64,000 nucleotides of DNA from Alkalibacillus salilacus. Its GTDB lineage: Bacteria > Bacillota > Bacilli > Bacillales > Alkalibacillaceae. Positions 16,149 to 24,242 of the stretch are shown here, piece by piece; the stretch's first letter is position 1, and each line of letters starts with the position of its first letter. Below the pieces are notes generated by a model. It did not search any database. It was given only the letters and a program-made list of their open reading frames with translations, and was not told the DNA's origin. The stretch is taken from assembly GCF_030812915.1 (NCBI RefSeq), contig NZ_JAUSTQ010000013.1, forward strand, positions 1 through 64,000, read 5' to 3'. Both the position numbers and the translations under genes were made by a program.

Positions 16149-17195
16149 CTATGAGGCTTCATCGTCATGAATTTCCTCATCATCTTCATTTTTAACGGTT
16201 TCGACTTGATCATCTACCTGACCTAAGAAGTCGTTCAATTCTCTTGTGTTTTCAGCAAAGTCAACTTCTAATGCTAAGCCAGCATGACTATAGCGTTCAT
16301 TGGAATAACTGCCTTCAACAGGAATTCTTAGCGTTTCGATTTCGCCAGGTGTGTTTCGAAGGTAACTTGTCATGGTCGAAATCATTTTTCCTGTATCCAT
16401 GTTTGTATCGACATAAGGCTCAAGTGTTCCAACAGCACGTGGTAATTTCGAAACACCAGTAAATGACATCATTTGATCTTTTAATACTGACATGACTTGT
16501 TGCTGGCGGCGAACACGACCGAAATCATTTTCGTTGTCAGCTCGGAAACGCGCATACTCTAACACTTCTTCACCAGTTAAGTCCTGGACGCCTTCCTGTA
16601 AATCGATATCAACTAGGCCATCGCCACTTTCATATTGCATGTCTTTCTCTACATCAATGGTTAGTCCGTCAGGCGCAATCGTGTTAACAATGCCTTCGAA
16701 TCCATCAAAGTTAACCATGGCATAATAATCAATATCAACATCAAAATTCTCTTTAATCGTCTGGCGTAAGAGTTCAGGTCCGCCTAAAGCAAATGCAGCA
16801 TTGATCTTATTGTTGCTATGTCCAGGAATTTCAACATACATGTCTCGCATAACCGAAACGAGCTTTGCTGATTCTTCCTCGGGATCATACTGTCCAATCA
16901 TGATTGTATCAGTATTCTCAGATTTTCCACCGCTTGAATCTTTACCAATTAGTAAAACGTTAGTTATGGAATCTTCTGTGTTATCCCCTTGGAATTCCTC
17001 TTTATATTGTTCACTTTGTTCTTCATTTTGAGCATCTGCCATTTCTTCTTCAGCTGCTTGTTGACCAGCTTGGTACTCGAAGTAAGTATATGCAGTTCCA
17101 CTAATCACAGCAATCGCAATCACCGTAAAAAATATTAATATCCGACGCTTTAAACGTTTGCGTCGTCTTTCTTTTCTTTCTTGTATTCTAACCAT
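16149..17195 (-). CDS. LytR-CpsA-Psr (LCP) family ligase
   Basis: The 348-residue membrane protein has a short basic cytoplasmic start (ERKERRRKRLKRR), one TM (about 19-40), an acidic linker and an LCP domain (about 80-300): NVLLIGKDSS, NTDTIMIGQ, SVMRDMYVEIPGHSNNKINAAFALGG, LEYARFRADNENDFGRVRRQQQV. The conserved Arg and Asp residues that bind the polyprenyl pyrophosphate are present. LCP enzymes transfer WTA or capsule from lipid carrier to peptidoglycan. ATG 17195 follows AGGATGG with good spacing; the ATG at 17207 directly abuts AGTAGG. The acidic C-terminal tail (NEDDEEIHDDEAS) is unusual. Confidence 0.9.
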   Translation of the reverse strand: MVRIQERKERRRKRLKRRILIFFTVIAIAVISGTAYTYFEYQAGQQAAEEEMADAQNEEQSEQYKEEFQGDNTEDSITNVLLIGKDSSGGKSENTDTIMIGQYDPEEESAKLVSVMRDMYVEIPGHSNNKINAAFALGGPELLRQTIKENFDVDIDYYAMVNFDGFEGIVNTIAPDGLTIDVEKDMQYESGDGLVDIDLQEGVQDLTGEEVLEYARFRADNENDFGRVRRQQQVMSVLKDQMMSFTGVSKLPRAVGTLEPYVDTNMDTGKMISTMTSYLRNTPGEIETLRIPVEGSYSNERYSHAGLALEVDFAENTRELNDFLGQVDDQVETVKNEDDEEIHDDEAS

Positions 17196-17451
17196 AATGA
17201 AATCCATCCTACTTATATATTTTTACTCTATACCATTAGACGTCATAAGATAATTTTAGGTGACGCAATTCTATAAAATTCTACTTTATAAATTATACTG
17301 ATTTTCACATCATTTGTACATGAATTTAACGAAAAATAGATGGAAATTTTTATCTCATTGAATTCATCAATATTAAACTCGAAATATTTCATTTGTAAAA
17401 GCAATAAGGTATAATAAAAATTATAGGTTTATTATTGAAAGGAATTTGTAT

Positions 17452-18411
17452 ATGGAATCCCGTAAAGAAAGACGAGAACAAAAACAAGGTAAAAGAAGTA
17501 AAAAGAAAATAATCTGGACCATAGTAATCCTATTATTGGTCGGGATTATTAGTTACGGTGTTTATCTGTACATGAAATTAAATGATACAGTTGATACAAT
17601 GTACACGCCATTAGAATCCGATACGGAGAAAAAGGAAGAAGTTCAAACACGATTGGATGATAAGGATACAGTCAATGTTTTATTGCTTGGGGTAGACGAA
17701 CGTGAGAACGATGTCGGACGTTCGGATACGATGATTTTGTTATCACTTAATCCCGATACTGAAGAGATGTTAATGTTTAATATCCCACGTGATACGCGAG
17801 TGAGTATTCCAGGACACGATAAAGATAAAATCAATCACGCCTATGCCTTTGGGGGTTCAGAATTAGCTGTACAAACGGCAGAGAATTTCTTGGATACCAC
17901 AGTACATTTTTATGCACGAATTAATATGGAAGGCTTAAAGGATGGCGTTGATGCCATTGGTGGTGTAACTGTTAATAACGATCAAGCATTCAGTCATGGT
18001 GGCCACGACTTCCCGACAGGTGAAATCACTTTAAACGGTGAAGAAGCCTTAATTTATTCTCGGATGCGTAAAGAAGACCCTCGTGGTGATTTAGGTCGTA
18101 ATACAAGACAACAACAAATCATTAATCAATTGATTAATGAGGCGATGTCCTTTGAATCATTTACAAGAGTAGACAATATTCTAGGTGCAGTTGGTTCCAA
18201 TGTCCAGACGAATACGGACATGGAAGAAATGCGTCAGTTATTCCTTGATTACCGGGGGACAAGAGAAGAAACAATTCAGGTTGAAATTGATGGCACTGGG
18301 CAACGTTTATGGTCACCTAATGTGCAACAAGAGCTTTACTATTATGTAGTTTCTGATCAGGAAAAAAGTCGGATTCGGAATTTGTTAGAAGAGCATATGA
18401 ATGAGGAATAA
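17452..18411 (+). CDS. tagU: LCP family ligase, LytR/TagU-like
   Basis: The 319-residue protein has a basic start, one TM (about 23-42) and an LCP domain beginning NVLLLGVDERENDVGRSDTMI. The stretches KINHAYAFGGSELAVQTAENFLD, GEITLNGEEALIYSRMRKEDP and RGDLGRNTRQQQII closely follow B. subtilis LytR (TagU), which attaches WTA to peptidoglycan. ATG 17452 has GAAAGGAA 7 bp upstream; TATAAT at 17410-17415 is a plausible -10. It is divergent from the other LCP gene, across a 256-bp AT-rich gap. A separate terminator ends it. Confidence 0.9.
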   Translation: MESRKERREQKQGKRSKKKIIWTIVILLLVGIISYGVYLYMKLNDTVDTMYTPLESDTEKKEEVQTRLDDKDTVNVLLLGVDERENDVGRSDTMILLSLNPDTEEMLMFNIPRDTRVSIPGHDKDKINHAYAFGGSELAVQTAENFLDTTVHFYARINMEGLKDGVDAIGGVTVNNDQAFSHGGHDFPTGEITLNGEEALIYSRMRKEDPRGDLGRNTRQQQIINQLINEAMSFESFTRVDNILGAVGSNVQTNTDMEEMRQLFLDYRGTREETIQVEIDGTGQRLWSPNVQQELYYYVVSDQEKSRIRNLLEEHMNEE

Positions 18412-18438
18412 GTCAGCGGGCATCCGCTGGCTTTTTTC
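18411..18438 (+). terminator. Terminator after tagU
   Basis: AGTCAGCGG (18411-18419) pairs with CCGCTGGCT (18424-18432, one G-T pair) across the GCAT loop, followed by a T run. Confidence 0.82.
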
Positions 18439-18492
18439 TTAATTATAGAATATCCATCTGTCGGTTAGTTAACAATGTTTTTAGGTGATCAC

Positions 18493-19593
18493 ATGAAAAA
18501 TTTAATATATGTTGTAGTAAAATGGCTTTGTTCCATGAAATCGATTAATAAAGGAACGATTCTAATCATTGAGTCCTCATTTCCCTCGGGATCAAATACG
18601 AGACCGCTTGTTCAACCATTGCAACAAGATTACGTCGTTGATGTTTACCCATCAGAAGAGATCTATTTCGATAGACATACAATCATAGACTATATCAAAT
18701 ATATATCGGCGTTATTGAACATGTCGTCTTACGAATTAATAATTTCTAGTCATGGAGTAAAAAAACTAAATCCTAAGCAAACATTGATCCAATTATGGCA
18801 CGGGATTCCACTTAAGAGCATGATGTATATGGAAAATGATTCTCGAATATACGATGCTGATGGGTTTAATATAGATTATCTGATTACATCGTCCAAGCTT
18901 GAATCAACATTATTAGCTGCCTGCATGCACATTCCTTTTGCAAATCATCAAATATTGGGGAGCCCTCGAACGGATTATTTGTTTCAACAAAAAGACAATG
19001 ACATAACTGATCAATTTCATGACTTTGATAAAGTGCTGCTATACGTTCCCACTTACAGATCAGGCTATCAGAATCGAGTGGAAGGAGAAGATGCACTAGA
19101 TCTAATACTGAATGAGCAATTCATTCAATTTCTCGAGGAGAACTCGTACTTACTTATTGTTAAATTACACCCACTTGCGGAAAAAGAAATTCAAACAATC
19201 CATACGCGACATATTATGTTTTTGACAAACGAAAAGTTACAAGAATCTGATTTGGATTTTTACCAAGTACTTCCCCACACTAATTTGTTAATAACAGATT
19301 ACTCGAGTATCTATTTTGATTACTTATTAACAAATAACCCAATAGTGTTTATTAACCAGGATTTAGAGCATTACAGTAAGGTAAGAGGTTTTCTGTTAGA
19401 ACCTTATGAAGATTGGACACCAGGTGACCATGTTGCATCTACAGAGGAAGTTATACAAGCTATTCAACAGGCATTTGATCAAGATGATTATACATCCGAG
19501 CGAGAAAGATTGAAGGAAATGTTTATCTATCATCAAGATGGTCGATCGGTGCAGAGAGTAGTTAATTTAGTAGAAGAGATAATGAAGAAGTAA
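18493..19593 (+). CDS. CDP-glycerol glycerophosphotransferase family protein
   Basis: The 366-residue protein contains the TagB/TagF catalytic fold alone. Visible are LIQLWHGIPLKSMMYME (about 100-116, with the conserved His), LGSPRTDYLFQQ, VLLYVPTYRSGYQ and LITDYSSIYFDYLLTNNPIVF (about 270-290, the Asp-Tyr-Ser-Ser motif). It should add glycerol-3-phosphate from CDP-glycerol to a lipid-linked acceptor or teichoic acid chain at the membrane. ATG 18493 has AGGTGATC just upstream; the ATG at 18475 has no RBS. It lies between the LCP gene and the convergent tagBD operon. Whether it is a polymerase or a single-addition enzyme cannot be told. Confidence 0.85.
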   Translation: MKNLIYVVVKWLCSMKSINKGTILIIESSFPSGSNTRPLVQPLQQDYVVDVYPSEEIYFDRHTIIDYIKYISALLNMSSYELIISSHGVKKLNPKQTLIQLWHGIPLKSMMYMENDSRIYDADGFNIDYLITSSKLESTLLAACMHIPFANHQILGSPRTDYLFQQKDNDITDQFHDFDKVLLYVPTYRSGYQNRVEGEDALDLILNEQFIQFLEENSYLLIVKLHPLAEKEIQTIHTRHIMFLTNEKLQESDLDFYQVLPHTNLLITDYSSIYFDYLLTNNPIVFINQDLEHYSKVRGFLLEPYEDWTPGDHVASTEEVIQAIQQAFDQDDYTSERERLKEMFIYHQDGRSVQRVVNLVEEIMKK

Positions 19594-19640
19594 AGCGATG
19601 GTGGATTTTCTAATAAGTTATTTTATAAGCTAAAAAATAA

Positions 19641-19669
19641 TGAGGTGTTGAAGTAACTTCAACACCTCA
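19641..19669 (-). terminator. Terminator of the tagD-tagB operon
   Basis: A perfect 13-bp hairpin TGAGGTGTTGAAG (19641-19653) / CTTCAACACCTCA (19657-19669). On the minus strand it is followed by a TTATTTTTT run, so it serves tagB; on the plus strand the tail is weaker. Confidence 0.85.
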
Positions 19670-19690
19670 ATTACTTAAATATATTAAATG

Positions 19691-20914
19691 TTAACTGTCA
19701 TTTGAGACAGGCTGATAACTTGGATCTTCCTGTTCACCCGAAGGAATAAGAGAATCGATTTCATAGATTGAATTAACGAGTTTTTGAGTTGCGAACCCAT
19801 CATTATACTTGTTCCAGATTTGAGAAAACTCACGAACCTGAGATAAGTTAAATTGATTGTCTTTAATTAGCTGAGCAATATCCTGCGTATCAATAGCAAT
19901 AGGCCCAGGTACTAGTTTTTCATAAGCTTCCCAAAAACCACGTTCTTGCCGATATGATTCAAGGTCATAAGGGTAGAAAATCATCGGCTTTTCTAGTAAT
20001 GAGAACTCAAAAGGGATCGATGAATAATCACTGATCAGAATATCCGTCACTAATAATAAATGATTTAAGTCACTGTAATCAGATACATCAATGACAAAAC
20101 CCGAATATTTACCATCATATTGATGCTTAACTGCCGGGTGTAATCGTAACAATAAGATATAATTATCACTTAGTGTTTGATATAAATGATCAAGATCTAG
20201 ATGTATATCTGGATCATTTAATTCTTGTTCTCGGTAAGTTGGCGCATACATGATGACTTGTTTATCGTTAATTTGTGGATATAAATCTTCTAATTTAGCT
20301 TTAATAGATTCTACATTCGCTTCATCAAAAAATAAATCCGTTCTGGGCACACCTGTCTTAAGCACGACTTCATTATTAGTGTTAAATGCCTCTTTAAAGA
20401 TATCTGCCATTTCATTTGATCCAACAGTTATATGAGTGAAGCGGTTATAGACTGTTTGGAAACGTTCATTGGCGCGATTTGATCGATGTGAAATACTAGG
20501 ATCACGCATGCCGAATTGTTTAATGGCTCCATTCGCATGCCATAACTGAACGCACTCGACATTGCTGTGAAAAGGTGTTCCTGCAAGCAAACCAACATAA
20601 TTATCAACAAAAACGACCTTAGACGTTGCAAGATGATAGATTCCTTTCACAAATCCAATATATGACTTGCTGAGATCAAATGAAATAATGGTCGTTTGTT
20701 CATCTTCATAGAATTCGCCTTGACTGTTAGGGATTTGTAAAATGATCGTATCCTGATCAGTTTCTTGTCTTACTTTATTCCACACAAAAAAAATATTTTC
20801 CCCAAAAGTACTGATGAAAACAGTTTTTTTCTTTTGAGGAAATTGTTTGAAGAGGGAAAACCAGAACTTAACATGAAGTAGGTAAAGAGAAACGAAAAAC
20901 TCTCTTAACATCAT
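19691..20914 (-). CDS. tagB: Teichoic acid glycerol-phosphate primase TagB
   Basis: The 407-residue enzyme adds the first glycerol-3-phosphate to the ManNAc-GlcNAc-PP-undecaprenol linkage unit. It follows B. subtilis TagB closely: VFVDNYVGLLAG, VQLWHANGAIKQFGMRD (catalytic His), YNRFTHITVGSNEMADIFKEAF, LKTGVPRTDLFF, VIMYAPTYREQE and LISDYSSIPFEFSLLEKPMIFY. The amphipathic N-terminal segment (about 1-25) probably anchors it to the membrane. The start codon overlaps the tagD stop by one base (TAATG), so the pair is translationally coupled. The last 20 residues (SLIPSGEQEDPSYQPVSNDS) extend beyond the B. subtilis protein. Confidence 0.93.
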   Translation of the reverse strand: MMLREFFVSLYLLHVKFWFSLFKQFPQKKKTVFISTFGENIFFVWNKVRQETDQDTIILQIPNSQGEFYEDEQTTIISFDLSKSYIGFVKGIYHLATSKVVFVDNYVGLLAGTPFHSNVECVQLWHANGAIKQFGMRDPSISHRSNRANERFQTVYNRFTHITVGSNEMADIFKEAFNTNNEVVLKTGVPRTDLFFDEANVESIKAKLEDLYPQINDKQVIMYAPTYREQELNDPDIHLDLDHLYQTLSDNYILLLRLHPAVKHQYDGKYSGFVIDVSDYSDLNHLLLVTDILISDYSSIPFEFSLLEKPMIFYPYDLESYRQERGFWEAYEKLVPGPIAIDTQDIAQLIKDNQFNLSQVREFSQIWNKYNDGFATQKLVNSIYEIDSLIPSGEQEDPSYQPVSNDS

Positions 20915-21303
20915 TATATCTGGTTCAAATCCTCTTTAATTTTTGTTGTGGAAATCCCTTCAGTACGAGGGAGGTAGACAACTTCACAATGGTCTTTTAG
21001 AAAATCAAACTCGCCTTCCCAGTCATGCCCCATGACAAAGGTATCAACATTGTGTGTTACAACATCATCAATTTTCTGTTCCCATTGATTCTCAGGTATG
21101 ACCTCATCGACATATTCAATTGCTTCTAATATAACTTTTCGATCCTCATAGCAATAATAAGCTTGCTTTCCTTTTAGATCGTTAAACTCATCAGTTGAAA
21201 TCGCAACGATTAAATAATCGCCTAATTCTTTCGCGCGTCTTAATATATTTATATGGCCTACATGTAACAAATCAAATGTTCCGTAGGTAATTATTTTTTT
21301 CAT
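20914..21303 (-). CDS. tagD: Glycerol-3-phosphate cytidylyltransferase
   Basis: The 129-residue enzyme makes CDP-glycerol from CTP and glycerol-3-phosphate, the donor for every TagB/TagF-type protein in this window. The nucleotidyltransferase motif HVGH is at residues 14-17 (TYGTFDLLHVGHINILRRA) and the second signature ISTTKI near residue 117. The length equals B. subtilis TagD. RBS AGGAGGAAC is 4 bp before the ATG. It is the first gene of the tagD-tagB operon, divergent from the 911-residue glycerophosphotransferase gene. Confidence 0.97.
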   Translation of the reverse strand: MKKIITYGTFDLLHVGHINILRRAKELGDYLIVAISTDEFNDLKGKQAYYCYEDRKVILEAIEYVDEVIPENQWEQKIDDVVTHNVDTFVMGHDWEGEFDFLKDHCEVVYLPRTEGISTTKIKEDLNQI

Positions 21304-21339
21304 GGTTGTTCCTCCTAAAACTATCTAAAACTATCTCCT

Positions 21340-21369
21340 ATAATGCATATAGACAATTTATATTGTAAA
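21340..21369 (-). promoter_or_regulatory. Candidate promoter of tagD-tagB
   Basis: On the minus strand TTTACA (21369-21364), an 18-bp spacer and CATTAT (21345-21340) resemble a sigma-A promoter. The transcribed leader contains a 10-bp direct repeat AAAACTATCT-AAAACTATCT (plus strand about 21317-21336) between the promoter and the RBS. Confidence 0.4.
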
Positions 21370-21462
21370 CTGTTAGTTAGAAATAATCAATTATAACAAG
21401 ATTAAAATGAAGTTACAATTAGATGAGTGATTATAGAGAAATAGTGAGAGGAGTACTTTTAA

Positions 21463-24198
21463 ATGGATCAGAATGTTGTTATTTCAGAGGATTTTTGTCA
21501 GTTAATTGACATATATATGGAAGAAATTGATCAAGTTACAGTGAAACTCCAGGGGTCTAGAGAAGATTTACATAAATCAAGTTTAACGTTTTTAGAAGAA
21601 CGAACAGAAAAGGAAATTACTCTATCTTCATTATATATGATAAAAGAGAATGAATATAAAGCCACTTTCTTATTAAGCGAACTAAAGAAAAAAGGGACTT
21701 TTTATATTAAAACGGAAAATAATAATTACCATATCCAAATTAGTAATAGTTTAAATGACAGGATTCAAGGATTCCAGTTTAAAAAAGTTCAAAAATCAAC
21801 TCTTTTAGAATTAACTTCAAAGAGTAATGCTCTCAAAGCGATTACGAATAAATTTATTAAAAATAATACTCTAGAAATATTACCGAGTTATGTTTATGCA
21901 AATGAAGTGATTAACGGGATGTTGCAACTGCATGGTTATATAAGTGAAGAATTAATATCATCTAACTACTTTAGATTATTAGCAACAGAAAGAGGCAGTG
22001 ATAATGACTATTTCTATACAGAAATAGAACAACTTGAAAACAATGAATGGACTTCTTATCTAGAATTAGAAAAACTTACTGAGGGAGTATGGGATCTATA
22101 TATTGAACTGGATGATGGTAATAGTTATCGACTGAAATCTTGGCATAGTGCAATTAAAATGGATCATGGTTTATTGAATGGTTCCAATGATTTTATAAAT
22201 GTAGGACCATACCAAACAGTAAAAGGTTCGTATTCATTAGAAGTCTTAAGTCAAACCATTACACTACAAGATATTAATTTCCACCATAGCGATATTAATT
22301 TTGGGGTTGAAATGCAAGGTAAGTTGGTTACGAATCTACAAAAAGACCAGATTGATTCTTTAATAGTAAAAGAAAACGGGCAAGAAGTACACTATGAAAT
22401 ACCAGTTAAAGTTTTAGAAATGGCTGCTGATACCCTTAAAATAACTGCAAGTATAAAGTATGACGAAATTGACGATGAGAACTTAAACATGAATAAGTGG
22501 CATTGTTACATAAAAACAAATCAATCAGATGATTTATTAAGAATTAAAATCAATAAAGAACTTGAACCTAAAGAATCTATAATTAATTTTGATGATGAGC
22601 CTTACAAAACGTATATGTATCAAACAATTAATGGTAACTTATCTATAATTAAAGATCGAATTTCATTAGAAAGAGATGTTTCTTATGGAGGTTTTGAAGG
22701 GAAGAGTTTATTACTGATTGGTTATTTAAACATCCCAGATTTCAAAAACATTGAGAACTTTACTAAACAGATTATTATAAGAACTCGCAGCGGCAATAAT
22801 GAAATTTTTAGAGAGTTAAATATAAATAGAGATGGCTCATTTCGACAAAAAATTAATTTAAAAGAATTATTATCTGATGACCTGCAAAGGCATAACACGA
22901 TTGACTTTTATATTCAGCTTCATAACGGGCATTTCACGTTAGAAAGGAAGTTAGGGAAAGAAGATTTTGACTTTAAAAAAGATAGTGTTATGACTCGAAA
23001 AATAATTTATGATGGTGATTTTAAGTATTATTATTTATCCATCACCCCGTATGGAAATCTTAAAATTGATATCTTCAAAGTACCAGTAATTAAGCATTTG
23101 TATTTAAAGTATTTTCAGTATTTCGATAGATTGCTATTTAAATCAAAGGATATATGGCTAGTTGGAGAAAGAGAAGATACAGCACAAGACACAGGTTATC
23201 ATTTTTTTAAATACTGTAGAGAACAATACCCAGAAAAGGCTGTTTACTATGTCATTCATCCTAACTCAAAGGATAGAAAGAATTTAGAGGGATATGAAAA
23301 TATTGTCGAGCTCGGTTCTTTAAAACACTATCGATTGAGTGCAATTGCGAACAAATTCATTGCATCTCATGAAGTTGAATATTTCTTACCGACGAAAGCG
23401 GTTGATTATCCTTCATATAAACAAGGAAAGAGAGTATTCTTACAGCATGGGATTCTAGGAAGAAGAAAAGTGGAGTATTACAAAGAAGATTATCAATATC
23501 CTTACCATTTATTCTGTGTAAGTTCAGAAGATGAAAAGAGTTTGGTAATTAATGAAATGGGATATTCAGAAAGTGAGGTAAAAGTAACTGGATTATCAAG
23601 GTTTGATGGGTTAATTGATCAATCGGAGCAAAATTGTCAAATATTATTGATCCCTACATGGAGACCATGGCTTACTAATGACGATAATTTCCTGCAATCT
23701 GAATTTTACCAAAAATATTCTAGCTTGTTAGATAATAAATCATTGCATAATTTGTTGAATGATTACAATGTTCAACTTAATGTTTATCTTCACTATCGAT
23801 TACAGCCATATATAAAATATTTTAATCAATTGAACCATTCAAAAATTAATATCATTTCATTAGGTACAAAGAACATACAAGACTTAATAACGGAACATAA
23901 CTTAATGATTACTGATTATTCATCAGTATCAATGGATTTTAACTATTTGAATAAACCAGTTATCTTTTATCATTTTGATTATAACAAGTTCTTTCAAAAT
24001 GGTATTTTAAGACATCCAAATAAAACTTTTATTGGTGATATATCAAGTGATGAAGAAGAGATCATTCACTACATTAGAAAATATACTTATAATAATTTTG
24101 AAGTATCAGAAACACAAGGACAAAACTTAAATTATTTATTCAAATATCAAGATCAAAATAATAGTAAACGTATCTTTGATGAAGTAGAGAAATTATGA
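21463..24198 (+). CDS. Large CDP-glycerol glycerophosphotransferase with unknown N-terminal region
   Basis: The 911-residue protein has two parts. Residues about 545-905 are a TagF-type catalytic domain: IWLVGEREDTAQDTGYHFFKYC, RVFLQHGILGRRKVEYY (conserved His), VTGLSRFDGL, LLIPTWRPWL and LMITDYSSVSMDFNYLNKPVIFY. Residues 1-540 are not recognised; they look beta-rich, with repeated blocks near 130-250, 250-370 and 380-510, perhaps Ig-like or carbohydrate-binding modules. It probably polymerises or decorates glycerol-phosphate teichoic acid. RBS GAGAGGAG is at 21446-21453. The gene is more AT-rich than tagDB and stands alone with a terminator. Confidence 0.85.
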   Translation: MDQNVVISEDFCQLIDIYMEEIDQVTVKLQGSREDLHKSSLTFLEERTEKEITLSSLYMIKENEYKATFLLSELKKKGTFYIKTENNNYHIQISNSLNDRIQGFQFKKVQKSTLLELTSKSNALKAITNKFIKNNTLEILPSYVYANEVINGMLQLHGYISEELISSNYFRLLATERGSDNDYFYTEIEQLENNEWTSYLELEKLTEGVWDLYIELDDGNSYRLKSWHSAIKMDHGLLNGSNDFINVGPYQTVKGSYSLEVLSQTITLQDINFHHSDINFGVEMQGKLVTNLQKDQIDSLIVKENGQEVHYEIPVKVLEMAADTLKITASIKYDEIDDENLNMNKWHCYIKTNQSDDLLRIKINKELEPKESIINFDDEPYKTYMYQTINGNLSIIKDRISLERDVSYGGFEGKSLLLIGYLNIPDFKNIENFTKQIIIRTRSGNNEIFRELNINRDGSFRQKINLKELLSDDLQRHNTIDFYIQLHNGHFTLERKLGKEDFDFKKDSVMTRKIIYDGDFKYYYLSITPYGNLKIDIFKVPVIKHLYLKYFQYFDRLLFKSKDIWLVGEREDTAQDTGYHFFKYCREQYPEKAVYYVIHPNSKDRKNLEGYENIVELGSLKHYRLSAIANKFIASHEVEYFLPTKAVDYPSYKQGKRVFLQHGILGRRKVEYYKEDYQYPYHLFCVSSEDEKSLVINEMGYSESEVKVTGLSRFDGLIDQSEQNCQILLIPTWRPWLTNDDNFLQSEFYQKYSSLLDNKSLHNLLNDYNVQLNVYLHYRLQPYIKYFNQLNHSKINIISLGTKNIQDLITEHNLMITDYSSVSMDFNYLNKPVIFYHFDYNKFFQNGILRHPNKTFIGDISSDEEEIIHYIRKYTYNNFEVSETQGQNLNYLFKYQDQNNSKRIFDEVEKL

Positions 24199-24203
24199 AT
24201 GAA

Positions 24204-24235
24204 AAACTCCGAAGCAAAAAATTGCTTCGGAGTTT
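24204..24235. terminator. Bidirectional terminator between glycerophosphotransferase and glucosaminidase genes
   Basis: A perfect 14-bp stem AAACTCCGAAGCAA (24204-24217) / TTGCTTCGGAGTTT (24222-24235) lies between convergent stops. Confidence 0.9.
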
Positions 24236-24242
24236 ATTAATA

